64,000 bases of DNA from Pseudomonas sp. 30_B (lineage in GTDB: Bacteria; Pseudomonadota; Gammaproteobacteria; Pseudomonadales; Pseudomonadaceae). Of the stretch, positions 41,571 through 50,657 are shown piece by piece. The DNA is taken from the NCBI RefSeq assembly GCF_017491605.1, contig NZ_JAFGYY010000007.1, positions 186,001 to 250,000 of the forward strand. Reading direction: 5' to 3'. A program made the position numbers and the translations under genes. Below the pieces are notes generated by a model. It saw nothing but the letters and a program-made list of their open reading frames with translations. It did no database searches and was not told the origin of the DNA. Numbering within the stretch: the stretch's first letter is position 1; each line of letters opens with the position of its first letter.

Positions 41571-42530
41571 TCAGAGATCGATCACCAGGCGCTCGCCACG
41601 CGCCCGCGAGACGCACAGCATCATGGTCTGCTGCGAGGCCTTTTCGTCGTCGGAGAGGTACTGGTCGAAGTGCTCGACCTCACCTTCGAGGATGGCCGTT
41701 TCGCAGGTGCCGCAAACGCCTTCGCGGCACAGGCATTCCACCTTGGCGGCCTTCACGTTCTCGATGGCCTGGATGATGCTCATGCCCTCTTCCACCCGCA
41801 GCTCGCGGCCGGAGCGGCCCAGCACCAGGGTGAAGGCACCACCGCTGGCCGGAGCCGCGGCGAACTGTTCGAAGTGCACGCGGGACTCGGCGATGCCGGC
41901 CTTTTTCGCACCCTCGATCACCGCGTCGATCAGCGGCTTGGGACCGCAGACGTAGACGTGGGCATCGTCGGCCAGCGAGGCGAACAGCCCGGCGAGGTCC
42001 AGGCGGCGCTCCAGGCTGTCGATGTAGAAGCGCACATTTTCAGCATGCGGACCGTCGGCCAGCTCGCCCTGGAAGGCGCCGTGTTCCGGGCTGCGGAAGG
42101 CGTAGTGCAGTTCATAGGGCACCGCGCCGCCTTCCAGCTCATGCAACTGGGAGAGGAACGGGGTGATGCCGATGCCGCCGGCGATCAGCACATGGCGTCC
42201 GGCCTTGGGGTCCAGGCCGAACAGGTTGTTCGGGGTGGAAATGGTCAGCTCGCTGCCGACTTCCACCTGCTGGTGCATGAAGGCCGAGCCACCCTTGGAC
42301 TGTTCTTCCAGGCGCACGCCGATCTGGTAGTGGCTCAGGTCGCGCGGGTCGCTCATCAGCGAGTAGGCGTTGCTCAGGCCGTCGGTCATTTTCACGATCA
42401 CGTGGCTGCCGCCGGTGAAGGCCGGCATCGGCTGGCCATCGGCGCGCGCCAGGGTGAAGCGCTTGATCTGCGGGGTCGCCTGTTCCACCGCGGTCACCCG
42501 CACGCTGAACATCTCGTATGTGTTGGCCAT
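41571..42530 (-). CDS. cntB: Carnitine monooxygenase reductase subunit CntB (YeaX-like)
   Basis: CntB transfers electrons from NAD(P)H via FMN and a ferredoxin cluster to the CntA oxygenase. The 319-residue product has a ferredoxin-reductase half (YSLMSDP, AGGIGITPFLSQL, VYVCGPKPLID) and a C-terminal plant-type [2Fe-2S] domain with C268-x4-C273-x2-C276 and C306. I chose the second of two adjacent ATGs (42530) on spacing from GAGGTG; 42533 is also possible. A strong GC hairpin at 42552-42573 lies between it and the dehydrogenase gene. The vanillate-demethylase reductase VanB is a relative; context favours CntB. Confidence 0.88.
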   Translation of the reverse strand: MANTYEMFSVRVTAVEQATPQIKRFTLARADGQPMPAFTGGSHVIVKMTDGLSNAYSLMSDPRDLSHYQIGVRLEEQSKGGSAFMHQQVEVGSELTISTPNNLFGLDPKAGRHVLIAGGIGITPFLSQLHELEGGAVPYELHYAFRSPEHGAFQGELADGPHAENVRFYIDSLERRLDLAGLFASLADDAHVYVCGPKPLIDAVIEGAKKAGIAESRVHFEQFAAAPASGGAFTLVLGRSGRELRVEEGMSIIQAIENVKAAKVECLCREGVCGTCETAILEGEVEHFDQYLSDDEKASQQTMMLCVSRARGERLVIDL

Positions 42531-42551
42531 CATTCACCTCAATTGCGACAC

Positions 42552-42573
42552 GGGGCGGCGGCCTCGCCGCCCC
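42552..42573 (-). other. Intercistronic hairpin between dehydrogenase gene and cntB
   Basis: GGGGCGGCGG / CCGCCGCCCC with a two-base loop and no T-run, so RNA processing or stability is more likely than termination. Confidence 0.5.
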
Positions 42574-42592
42574 GGCTATTCCTCGGCCCGGC

Positions 42593-44041
42593 TCACACCG
42601 CCAGGCAGAGGTACTTGATTTCCAGGTAGTCCTCGATGCCGTACTTGGAGCCTTCGCGCCCCAGGCCGGACTGCTTCACCCCACCGAACGGCGCGACCTC
42701 GTTGGAGATCAGCCCGGTGTTGACCCCGACCATGCCGTACTCCAGGCGCTCGGCGACCCTGAACACGCGGGCCAGGTCGCGGCTGTAGAAGTACGCGGCC
42801 AGGCCGTAGAGGGTGTCGTTGGCCAGCTCGATCACTTCGGCGTCGGAGGAGAAGCGCACCAGCGCCGCCACCGGGCCGAAGATTTCGTCCTGCAGCAGGT
42901 CCATGCCAGGGCGGATGCCACCGAGCACGGTGGGCTCGAAGAAGTTGCCGCCGCGCGCATGGGGCTTGCCGCCCAGCACCAGCTTGGCGCCCTTGGCGGT
43001 GGCGTCGTCGACCAGGCTCTGCACCTTGGCCACGGCCTTGTCGGTGATCAGCGGACCGATCTGGGTGCCCGGCTCGGCGCCATGGCCGACCGCCAGTTCG
43101 CGCACGCGCTCGACGAAGCGTGCGGAGAAGCGCTCGTACACCGCGTCATGCACGTAGAAGCGGTTGACGCACACGCAGGTCTGCCCGGCGTTGCGGTACT
43201 TGGCGATCAGCGCGCCCTCCACCGCCGCCTCGATGTCGGCGTCCTCGAAGACGATGAACGGCGCGTTGCCACCCAGCTCCAGGGAGACTTTCTTGATGGT
43301 CTCGGCGCACTGCCCCATGAGCAGACGGCCGACCGGGGTGGAGCCGGTGAAGCTGAGCTTGCGCACCAGCGGATGGCCGGTGAGCTGGGCACCGATGGCC
43401 GGCGCATCGCCGGTGACTACGCTGAGCACGCCCGCCGGGATGCCGGCGCGTTCGGCCAGTTCCACCAGCGCCAGCGCGGAGAACGGGGTTTCGTTGGCTG
43501 GCTTGATCACCATGGTGCAGCCGGCGGCCAGGGCCGGCGCGGCCTTGCGGGTGATCATCGCCGCCGGGAAGTTCCACGGGGTGATGGCCGCGCAGACGCC
43601 GATGCCCTGCTTGATCACCAGCAGGCGCTTGTCCGCCGCCGGGCTGGGAATCACGTCGCCGTAGATGCGCTTGCCTTCTTCGGCGAACCACTCGATGAAG
43701 GACGCCGCGTAGCGGATTTCGCCAAGAGCTTCGTGCAGCGGCTTGCCCTGCTCGAAGGTCATCAGCCGGGCCAGGTCCTCTTCGTGTTCGAGCAGCAGTT
43801 CGAACCAGCGGCGCAGGATCTGCGCGCGCTCCTTGGCGGTCTTCGCCCGCCAGCCCTCCAGCGCGGCGTTGGCGGCTTCGATGGCGCGCACGGCTTCGGC
43901 GCCGCCCATCAGCGGCACGCTGCCCAGGCGCTCGCCGGTGGCCGGGTCATGCACGTCCAGGCTGCGGCCGTCGTCGGCGTCGCACCAGCGCCCATCGACG
44001 TAGGCTTGCTGGCGGAACAGGTTGGAATCGTTGAGTTTCAC
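42593..44041 (-). CDS. NAD(P)-dependent semialdehyde dehydrogenase (probable malic semialdehyde dehydrogenase)
   Basis: The 482-residue enzyme resembles succinate-semialdehyde dehydrogenase: TPWNFPAAMITRKAAPALAAG, catalytic base E255 in LELGGNAPF and nucleophile C289 in NAGQTCVC. It lies between cntA and cntB, where its natural substrate would be malic semialdehyde released from carnitine. The start is GTG (44041), with GGAG 8 bases upstream; MKLNDSNLF is the first sensible methionine. GabD is the nearest named family, but no GABA genes are nearby. Confidence 0.88.
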   Translation of the reverse strand: MKLNDSNLFRQQAYVDGRWCDADDGRSLDVHDPATGERLGSVPLMGGAEAVRAIEAANAALEGWRAKTAKERAQILRRWFELLLEHEEDLARLMTFEQGKPLHEALGEIRYAASFIEWFAEEGKRIYGDVIPSPAADKRLLVIKQGIGVCAAITPWNFPAAMITRKAAPALAAGCTMVIKPANETPFSALALVELAERAGIPAGVLSVVTGDAPAIGAQLTGHPLVRKLSFTGSTPVGRLLMGQCAETIKKVSLELGGNAPFIVFEDADIEAAVEGALIAKYRNAGQTCVCVNRFYVHDAVYERFSARFVERVRELAVGHGAEPGTQIGPLITDKAVAKVQSLVDDATAKGAKLVLGGKPHARGGNFFEPTVLGGIRPGMDLLQDEIFGPVAALVRFSSDAEVIELANDTLYGLAAYFYSRDLARVFRVAERLEYGMVGVNTGLISNEVAPFGGVKQSGLGREGSKYGIEDYLEIKYLCLAV

Positions 44042-44060
44042 GCAAGGTACTCCGCGAGAG

Positions 44061-44085
44061 GCCGCCGGCCGTGAGGGCCGGCGGC
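44061..44085 (-). other. Intercistronic hairpin between cntA and the dehydrogenase gene
   Basis: GCCGCCGGCC / GGCCGGCGGC with a short loop and no T-run. It resembles the hairpin before cntB. Confidence 0.5.
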
Positions 44086-44093
44086 GAGCTGGA

Positions 44094-45215
44094 TCAGTCG
44101 AGGTGGGCGACGGCGATCAGGTTGTGGAAGTGGGCGATGCCGTGCTCGCTGATGCCGGAGCGCTCCTTGTCCACCATGATCCGGCCCTGGCCGCGGTAGC
44201 CACGGGACTTCAGGCCCTTCTGCACGCTCTCGACCAGGCGCAGGTCTTCCGGACGGAAGACTTCGCGGTACCAGTCGATCAGCTTCTGCTGCTCTTCGGT
44301 GATGTCCTTGTTGAGGAAGTAGATGTCGTAGTGCTGCAGGGTGGTTTCGGCGTCGACCGGGAACTCGTAGATCACGGTCATGAAGTTGGCGCCCGGCGGC
44401 ACGTTGAACATGGTGCACGGCCAGGCCCAGAAGCCGGCGAAGGACGGATCGGAAACGCCCTCGTCGACCTTGAACGACTGCTCGGAGGACTTGGCGATGC
44501 CGTACTGCAGCGACCAGTTGCCGTGCAGGGTGTGGGTGTACTGGCCGACGTCCACGGAGTCGGCGAAGCTCGGGTGGGCCGGGCCGCAGTGGTAGCACTC
44601 CATGTAGTTGTCGACGATGGACTTCCAGTTGGCCGGGGTGTTGCTGACGAAGCGGGCGGCCAGGTGCAGGTCGTCGATCACGCCGCACGCCTGGCGCATA
44701 CGCGCTTCCAGGCCCGGCAGCTGCTCTTCGACGCTGCCGGCATCGAGGTCCATGTTGATGAAGATGAAGCCTGCGTACTCTTCGACCTTCACCGGCACCA
44801 GGCTGTAGTCGCCCTTGTCGAAGGCTTCCACCTGGTCGCAGTTGCGCACGTGGGTCAGTTCGCCATCGAGCTTGAAGGTCCAGGCGTGGTACGGGCAGGC
44901 GATGACGTTCTTGGCGATGCCGCCGGTGCCTTCCAGCAACTGGTGGCCACGGTGCGGGCAGACGTTGTAGAAGGCGCGCAGCACGTCGTCGCGGCCACGG
45001 ACGACGATGATGCTCTCGCCGATCACTTCACGGACGATGTAGGCGTTCTTCTGCGCCACTTCGCTGCGGTGACCCATGCAGATCCAGCTGTGGGCGAAGA
45101 TCTTTTCCTTCTCGTGCTCGAAGACGGCATCGCTGGTGTAGAACTTCGCCGGGATGGTGTAGGCGTGGTTCGGGTTGTTGCAGAAATCGGCGGGCAGGCG
45201 TTCGAAATCGGTCAT
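44094..45215 (-). CDS. cntA: Carnitine monooxygenase oxygenase subunit CntA (YeaW-like Rieske protein)
   Basis: CntA splits L-carnitine into trimethylamine and malic semialdehyde. The 373-residue product has the Rieske ligands C86, H88, C107, H110 (CPHRGH ... CPYHAW) and the mononuclear-iron site H209, H214 and D324. Glu206 replaces the usual Asp between the two centres; in characterised CntA this bridging Glu (E205) with H208, H213 and D323 is diagnostic, here shifted by one. I chose MTDFERLP (GGAG 8 bp upstream) over the in-frame ATG seven codons earlier. GbcA (glycine-betaine monooxygenase) shares the Glu, so gene context is the main argument for carnitine. Confidence 0.86.
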   Translation of the reverse strand: MTDFERLPADFCNNPNHAYTIPAKFYTSDAVFEHEKEKIFAHSWICMGHRSEVAQKNAYIVREVIGESIIVVRGRDDVLRAFYNVCPHRGHQLLEGTGGIAKNVIACPYHAWTFKLDGELTHVRNCDQVEAFDKGDYSLVPVKVEEYAGFIFINMDLDAGSVEEQLPGLEARMRQACGVIDDLHLAARFVSNTPANWKSIVDNYMECYHCGPAHPSFADSVDVGQYTHTLHGNWSLQYGIAKSSEQSFKVDEGVSDPSFAGFWAWPCTMFNVPPGANFMTVIYEFPVDAETTLQHYDIYFLNKDITEEQQKLIDWYREVFRPEDLRLVESVQKGLKSRGYRGQGRIMVDKERSGISEHGIAHFHNLIAVAHLD

Positions 45216-45265
45216 CTTGCTATCTCCAGGCTTCATCGACTCGCGGCGAGGCGGTCGATTTACTT

Positions 45266-45293
45266 ATTGGTTAACTGCAACCTATTGGTTAAC
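45266..45293 (-). promoter_or_regulatory. Paired ATTGGTTAAC direct repeats upstream of cntA
   Basis: ATTGGTTAAC occurs at 45266-45275 and 45284-45293, an 18-bp period, about 50 bp before the cntA start. An identical pair with the same period precedes the BCCT gene. The sequence reads GTTAACCAAT in the direction of cntA. Confidence 0.75.
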
Positions 45294-45304
45294 AAAACAG
45301 GCAA

Positions 45305-45353
45305 AAAAAAGCCTGCGGGTGGCGCCGCCCATAGGCGGACGGCGCCACGCAGG
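45305..45353 (-). terminator. Terminator after the BCCT gene
   Basis: A long stem CCTGCG-GGCGCCGCCC / GGCGG-CGGCGCC-CGCAGG is followed on the minus strand by eight T residues. It separates the transporter mRNA from the cntA unit, hence the separate operators. Confidence 0.85.
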
Positions 45354-45355
45354 AG

Positions 45356-46975
45356 TTACTGGGCCATTGCCTCGGCCAGCGGCTTGCGCACCGGCGCGGG
45401 CCCGATGCTTTCCGGCAGCGCCTCATCGGCCATGGCGGCGGCCTCTTCCTCGATGCGGTAGGCCGGCACCTTGGAATAGTCCTCCAGCATCCACTTGAGG
45501 AAGCCGTACACCTTCACCAGCAGGATCAGGGTGAACGGGATCGCGGTGAGCACCACGGCGGTCTTCATGGTCGACAGCGAGGCCTTGGCGAACAGCATGG
45601 CCAGCGGCACCAGGGTCAGGGTGACGGCCCAGAACAGACGGTGGGTCGGGGTCGGGTCGTCGCCCTCTTCCAGGTTGCGGGTGCTGGTGGCGGCCACGGC
45701 GTAGGCGGCGGCGTCCATGTGCGAGGCGCAGAACACGGCCATGATGAACAGGTACACGGCGAGGAACACCTTGCCCCACGGCAGGCCGATCAGCAGCGCT
45801 TCCACCGCGCTCTCGCCACCGTGCTCGGTGAGGATCTTCGGTACGTCGATGGCGCCGGTGATGAACTGGTGCATGCTGTAGCTTTCCAGCGCGCCGAAGA
45901 AGAACCAGCAGCCGAAGCTACCGCCCATCAGCAGGGCGAACACCACTTCCTTGATCTGCCGGCCACGGGATACGCGGGTCACGAACATCGCCACGCCCGG
46001 TGCGTAGGACACCCACCAGAGCCAGTAGAAGACGGTCCAGTTGCGGGTGAACGCGCCGTCGCCCGCCGGGTCGGTGAACAGGCTCATGTGCACGTAGTTC
46101 TGGATCATCAGGCCGATGCCATTGGCGGTGTTGTTGATGGTGAACTGGGTCGGGCCGACCAGCAGCACCACCGCGGCGAACACCAGGGCGCCGTAGCAGA
46201 CGATCTTGCTCAGCTTCTGCAGACCGCCGTCGATGCCGATGTAGGAACTCAGGGAGAACAGCACGGCGATCATGCCGATCACCATGACCTGCACGGTGAA
46301 GGTGTCCGGGGTGCCGACCAGGCCGGACAGGCCGCGGGTCAGGGTCGAGGCAGTGAGCGCCAGGGACACGGTGAGCGCGCCCATCATGGTCAGCAGGAAC
46401 ACCAGGTCGACCAGGCGGCCGACGGGGCCGGTGGCCTTGAAGCCGGTGACGGCCTCGACGATGGAAGCCAGGTTCAGGCCGCTCTTCTTGCGCACGTGGA
46501 AGTGGTAGGCCATGGCCAGCGAGGCCAGGGCGTAGATCGACCAGGCGCTGATGCCCCAATGGAAGAAGGAATAGCTGACGCTGTATTCCAGGGCTTCACG
46601 GGATTGCGGAACGATGTTCAGGCCGGGCGACTGGTAGTAGTAGGCCCACTCCATCACGCCCCAGTAGAGGGTCGAGGAGCCCATGCCGGCGCAGATGAAC
46701 ATGAATACCCAGGTGGCGGTAGAGTATTCCGGCTTGCCGCTGCCCAGACGGATGTTTCCGTACTTGCTGAAGGCGATGTACAGCACCACCAGCGAACTGC
46801 CGAAGATCAGCAGTTGGACCGCGGTACCGAAGGAACGGGTGGAGAACTCGAACAGCTGATTGGCCGCGTGTTCCGCCTCCGCCGGGAAGGCAGCCAGGCC
46901 GATCACGGTGAGCAGGACGGCAACCAGGCTCATGGTGATCAGGAATACATCGACCTTTTTATTCTTGTGGGACAT
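45356..46975 (-). CDS. BCCT-family carnitine/betaine transporter (CaiT/YeaV-like)
   Basis: The 539-residue inner-membrane carrier of about 12 helices has a glycine-rich motif [10 protein letters not shown] at 98-107 and the aromatic box [17 protein letters not shown] with W313, W318, W320 and W321, which stack on trimethylammonium groups. The neighbours point to carnitine. The short charged tail ([18 protein letters not shown]) lacks the long osmosensing domain of BetP, in keeping with a catabolic uptake role. Confidence 0.9.
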   Translation of the reverse strand: MSHKNKKVDVFLITMSLVAVLLTVIGLAAFPAEAEHAANQLFEFSTRSFGTAVQLLIFGSSLVVLYIAFSKYGNIRLGSGKPEYSTATWVFMFICAGMGSSTLYWGVMEWAYYYQSPGLNIVPQSREALEYSVSYSFFHWGISAWSIYALASLAMAYHFHVRKKSGLNLASIVEAVTGFKATGPVGRLVDLVFLLTMMGALTVSLALTASTLTRGLSGLVGTPDTFTVQVMVIGMIAVLFSLSSYIGIDGGLQKLSKIVCYGALVFAAVVLLVGPTQFTINNTANGIGLMIQNYVHMSLFTDPAGDGAFTRNWTVFYWLWWVSYAPGVAMFVTRVSRGRQIKEVVFALLMGGSFGCWFFFGALESYSMHQFITGAIDVPKILTEHGGESAVEALLIGLPWGKVFLAVYLFIMAVFCASHMDAAAYAVAATSTRNLEEGDDPTPTHRLFWAVTLTLVPLAMLFAKASLSTMKTAVVLTAIPFTLILLVKVYGFLKWMLEDYSKVPAYRIEEEAAAMADEALPESIGPAPVRKPLAEAMAQ

Positions 46976-47080
46976 CAGGCGTCTCCTGGGACGATTTTTT
47001 TATGCTTCACATCCGTCGCAGGCAGGCGGGACATGAAGTGCAGCGCTAGGTCAGGTTGATGTTTCTCCTATCAATCAACC

Positions 47081-47108
47081 ATTGGTTAACACAAATCTAT
47101 TGGTTAAC
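47081..47108 (-). promoter_or_regulatory. Paired ATTGGTTAAC direct repeats upstream of the BCCT gene
   Basis: ATTGGTTAAC occurs at 47081-47090 and 47099-47108, again an 18-bp period, about 105 bp before the start codon. The 8-bp spacer is unlike that of the cntA pair, so conservation is confined to the boxes. Confidence 0.75.
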
Positions 47109-47206
47109 AGTGTGCGGTGGTTTGTCGCGTAACGCAAGAGCTGTCCATCGCCTCGCGGTGACACCACGCCCCGTCCAGGACGGGCGTCACCGCGAGCCGA
47201 CCGGGC

Positions 47207-48292
47207 TTAGCCGGCGACGATTTCGGCAATCGCCTGGCCGACCGCCTGGGTCGACAGCTGACCGCCCATGTCGCGGGTGACCTGGCCGTTGGCGATGACC
47301 TGCTCGATGGCGCTGAGGATGTCGTCGTGGGCGGCGCGGTAGCGCGCGTCGTCCTGGCCGAGGAATTCCAGCATCAGCGCGCCGGACCAGATCATGGCGA
47401 TCGGGTTGGCGATGTTCTTGCCGAAGATGTCCGGCGCCGAACCGTGGACCGGCTCGAACAGCGAGGGGAACTTGCGCTCGGGGTTGAGGTTGGCCGACGG
47501 CGCGATGCCGATGGTGCCGGCGCAGGCCGGGCCGAGGTCGGAGAGGATGTCGCCGAACAGGTTGGAAGCCACCACCACGTCGAAGCGCTCCGGCTGCAGC
47601 ACGAAGCGTGCGCAGAGGATGTCGATGTGCTGCTTGTCCCAGCTGATCTCCGGGTAGTTGGCGGCCATCGCGGCGGTGCGCTCGTCCCAGTAGGGCATGC
47701 TCACGGCCATGCCGTTGGACTTGGTCGCCGAGGTGACGTGCTTGCGCTCGCGGGTCTGGGCTACGTCGAAGGCGTACTTGAGGATGCGGTCGACGCCACG
47801 ACGGGTGAACACCGACTCCTGCAGCACGAACTCGTTCTCGGTGCCTTCGAACATGCGGCCGCCCAAGGACGAGTACTCGCCCTCGGTGTTCTCGCGGATC
47901 ACCACGAAGTCGATGTCGCCGGGCTTCTTGTTGGCCAGCGGGCACGGCACGCCGGGGAACAGGCGCACCGGGCGGATATTCACGTACTGGTCGAACTCGC
48001 GGCGGAACTTCAGCAGCGAGCCCCACAGGGAGATGTGGTCGGGCACCTTGTCCGGCCAGCCGACGGCGCCGAAGTACAGGGCGTCGAACTGCTGCAGCTG
48101 CTCGAACCAGTCATCCGGCATCATCTTGCCGTGTTCGAGGTAGTAGTCGCAGCTGGCCCACTCGAAGTGTTCGATCTCCAGATTCAGGCCGTGCTTGCGC
48201 GCCGCCGCCTGAACCACGCGCAGGCCCTCGGGAAGGACTTCGTGGCCGATACCGTCACCGGGAATGGCAGCGATTCTGTATGTCTTGCTCAT
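47207..48292 (-). CDS. dmlA: D-malate dehydrogenase (decarboxylating) / tartrate dehydrogenase family
   Basis: The enzyme converts D-malate with NAD to pyruvate and CO2. The 361-residue product is an isocitrate/isopropylmalate-dehydrogenase fold protein with IPGDGIGHEV, VIRENTEGEYS, NLFGDILSDLGP and FEPVHGSAPDI. Together with the CntA products it would finish carnitine breakdown. It is divergent from the LysR gene dmlR and upstream of the BCCT gene, as in E. coli yeaTUV. Confidence 0.9.
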   Translation of the reverse strand: MSKTYRIAAIPGDGIGHEVLPEGLRVVQAAARKHGLNLEIEHFEWASCDYYLEHGKMMPDDWFEQLQQFDALYFGAVGWPDKVPDHISLWGSLLKFRREFDQYVNIRPVRLFPGVPCPLANKKPGDIDFVVIRENTEGEYSSLGGRMFEGTENEFVLQESVFTRRGVDRILKYAFDVAQTRERKHVTSATKSNGMAVSMPYWDERTAAMAANYPEISWDKQHIDILCARFVLQPERFDVVVASNLFGDILSDLGPACAGTIGIAPSANLNPERKFPSLFEPVHGSAPDIFGKNIANPIAMIWSGALMLEFLGQDDARYRAAHDDILSAIEQVIANGQVTRDMGGQLSTQAVGQAIAEIVAG

Positions 48293-48375
48293 GAGGGCAC
48301 CCTTGCAGATGGGATGGGGGAGTAGTGCCCCTCATGCTATAAGCCGCAAAATCAAACATAATCACCACTTCTGTG

Positions 48376-48397
48376 GATTCTTGAATCACGAATCGTG
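48376..48397. promoter_or_regulatory. Inverted repeats at the dmlR/dmlA divergent promoter
   Basis: GATTCTTGAATC (48376-48387) abuts CACGAATCGTG (48387-48397), which overlaps the GTG start of the LysR gene. It is a plausible LysR operator with autorepression (inference). No ATTGGTTAAC box is present here. Confidence 0.45.
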
Positions 48398-49309
48398 AAC
48401 AATCTACCCAGCCTCGAAGACCTGCGGGTCTTCATCCAGGTCGCCCGCCGTTCCAGCTTCGCCAGCACCGCCGCCGAGCTGGGCATGTCCACCGCCTTCG
48501 TCAGCAAGCGCATCCGCCTGCTGGAGGAGGACCTGGGCGTGCGCCTGCTGCACCGCACCACTCGTCGGGTGTCGGTGAGCGAGGACGGCGAGCGTGTCTA
48601 CCAGTGGGCGCTGCGCATCCTCGATGCGGTACAGCGCATGGGCGACGACGTCTCCGCCCTGCACCGCGAGCCCAGCGGCCAGCTGCGCATCGCCAGCAGC
48701 CTCGGGCTGGGCCGGCGCTTTGTCGCCCCTGCCCTGTCGGAACTGGCGGTGCGCCATCCGCAGCTGGATATCCGCCTGGATGTGCAGGACCACCTGGTGG
48801 ACCTGATCGACGAAGGCTTCGACCTCGATGTGCGGGTGGGCAACGAGATCGACCCGCACCTGATCGCCAAGCCGCTGGCGCGCAACCGCCGGGTGCTCTG
48901 CGCCGCCCCCGCGTACTTGGAACGGCGCGGCACGCCGCGCACCCTGGCGGATCTGGCCGGGCACGACTGCCTGGTGATCAAGGAGCGCGACCACCCCTTC
49001 GGTATCTGGCACCTGCAGGGGCCCGGCGGCGAGGAGAACGTGAAGGTGACGGGGCCACTGTCGTCCAACCATGGCGAGGTGGTGCACCAGTGGTGCCTCG
49101 ACGGACGCGGCATCCTGTTGCGCTCCTGGTGGGACGTGCACGACAGCCTGGCCGACGGGCGACTGGTACGGGTGCTGCCGGAGTACCAGCAGCCGGCGGA
49201 TATCTGGGCGGTGTACACCGCGCCGCTGGCCAGCTCGGCCAAGGTACGGGTGGCGGTGGAGTTTCTCCGCCAGTACTTCGCCGAGCGCTACAGCTTGCCG
49301 GAGACGTAA
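48395..49309 (+). CDS. dmlR: LysR-family regulator, DmlR-like
   Basis: The 304-residue regulator has an N-terminal winged HTH (LEDLRVFIQVARRSSFASTAAELGMSTAFVSKRIRLLEEDLGVRLLHRTTR) and a LysR effector domain. Its closeness to the D-malate gene, as in E. coli (DmlR/DmlA), suggests it senses D-malate or a related acid. The start is GTG at 48395; no better upstream start exists. Confidence 0.87.
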   Translation: MNNLPSLEDLRVFIQVARRSSFASTAAELGMSTAFVSKRIRLLEEDLGVRLLHRTTRRVSVSEDGERVYQWALRILDAVQRMGDDVSALHREPSGQLRIASSLGLGRRFVAPALSELAVRHPQLDIRLDVQDHLVDLIDEGFDLDVRVGNEIDPHLIAKPLARNRRVLCAAPAYLERRGTPRTLADLAGHDCLVIKERDHPFGIWHLQGPGGEENVKVTGPLSSNHGEVVHQWCLDGRGILLRSWWDVHDSLADGRLVRVLPEYQQPADIWAVYTAPLASSAKVRVAVEFLRQYFAERYSLPET

Positions 49310-49365
49310 TGGTCGTGGATTCCGCCCTACGCCGCTGGAAACCCGTTGCGCAGAACCCTCTTTTC

Positions 49366-49444
49366 GTAGGAGCGAGCTTGCTCGCGAACCGCCTGACGCC
49401 AGAACTCGCCGGATAATCTGGTTCGCGAGCAAGCTCGCTCCTAC
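49366..49444. repeat. REP pair (BIME)
   Basis: GTAGGAGCGAGCTTGCTCGC and its inverse GCGAGCAAGCTCGCTCCTAC, 30 bp apart, lie between the LysR gene and the hydrolase. Confidence 0.85.
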
Positions 49445-49460
49445 CAAGAGCCATGCGGCG

Positions 49461-50459
49461 CTATAGCTGCGCCACGTGTCCACTGCCCTGATGCGCCCGC
49501 AGGTACGGCAGCACCGCACCGAGCAGCGGCTCCTTGAAATCTTCCTGGAAGCGATGCGCCATGCCGGGGATCAGCTTCAGCTCCGAACCCCGGATATGCG
49601 CCGCCACATGCACGCCGTGCATCACCGGCAGCAACGGATCGGCGGTGCCATGGACCACCAGGGTCGGCACGTCCAGCCGGTTGAGCAATTCCACCCGGCT
49701 CGGCTCGGCGAGGATCGCCAGCAACTGTCGCTGCACGCCCTCGGGATTGAAGGCGCGGTCGTAGGAGCGGGCCGCCTGTTCCAGCAGTTGCTGGCGATCG
49801 TCACGCACTTCGGGACTGCCGAGCGCGGCCAGCAGGTCGGCCTGCTGCTCGATGGCCTGCTCGCGGCTCGCCGCCTCGCGCCGGGCGAGCAGACGCAGCA
49901 GCGACTCGCTGGGCGCCGGCAGGCCCTCGGCGCCGGAGCTGGTCATCACCAGGGTCAGGCTGATCACCCGGTCCGGGGCAATATCGGCGACATGCTGGGC
50001 GATCATTCCGCCCATGCTCGCCCCCAGCACGTGGGCGCGCTGGATGTGCAGGGCATCGAGCAGGCGCAGCGAATCCCCCGCCATGTCGGTCAGGCTGTAG
50101 GGCGCGCTCACCGGCAGGCCCAGGCGGTAGCGGATCACTTCGTAGGTCAGGTTGCCGGTGGGCGTGGGAATGCGCCAGGCGGACAGGCCGACGTCGCGGT
50201 TGTCGTAGCGGATCACCCGGAAACCCTGCTGGCAGAGCGCCTCGACTACTTCGTCGGGCCAGTGGATCAGCTGGCCACCCAGGCCCATGATCAGCAGCAG
50301 CGCCGGGTCCTGCGGACGGCCGATGCTCTGGTAGGCCAGGCGCACGTCGCCGAGGTCGACCATCTCGGTCGGCACCCTGGCATCGCAACGATCGCCGGCA
50401 AAAGAAAGAGGGGGCAGTCCGCACAACAGGGCGACCGCCAGCAGCAAAGCACGCATCAT
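49461..50459 (-). CDS. Secreted alpha/beta hydrolase
   Basis: The 332-residue product has a signal peptide (MMRALLLAVALLCGLPPLSFAG) and an alpha/beta fold with nucleophile elbow GASMGGMIAQ, VIRYDNRDVGLS oxyanion region, VHGTADPLLP (acid) and GMAHRF (His). It is a periplasmic esterase/lipase-type enzyme of unknown substrate. Either of the first two Met codons (50459, 50456) could be used. Confidence 0.85.
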   Translation of the reverse strand: MMRALLLAVALLCGLPPLSFAGDRCDARVPTEMVDLGDVRLAYQSIGRPQDPALLLIMGLGGQLIHWPDEVVEALCQQGFRVIRYDNRDVGLSAWRIPTPTGNLTYEVIRYRLGLPVSAPYSLTDMAGDSLRLLDALHIQRAHVLGASMGGMIAQHVADIAPDRVISLTLVMTSSGAEGLPAPSESLLRLLARREAASREQAIEQQADLLAALGSPEVRDDRQQLLEQAARSYDRAFNPEGVQRQLLAILAEPSRVELLNRLDVPTLVVHGTADPLLPVMHGVHVAAHIRGSELKLIPGMAHRFQEDFKEPLLGAVLPYLRAHQGSGHVAQL

Positions 50460-50657
50460 GAAAATCCGGAACGCAAAACCCCAGTGGAGCGGGATTCTGA
50501 TGAATTTCCGTCATTCGCTCTGCCACAGGACCGTGACAGTTTGATGAAAGGCGCTGAGCGGTCATGCGGCTGTCATCAACACGGGCATGACGCGGATCAT
50601 GGGCGAGCCCTGGGCCACTGGCGAAGATAGCGCTCCCACTCTCCGGAATCCGCCGCC

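Noticed and set aside
44094..45215. Calling the Rieske protein GbcA (glycine-betaine monooxygenase)
   Set aside because: The bridging Glu is shared, but D-malate dehydrogenase, semialdehyde dehydrogenase and CaiT-like neighbours and the near-identical numbering favour CntA.
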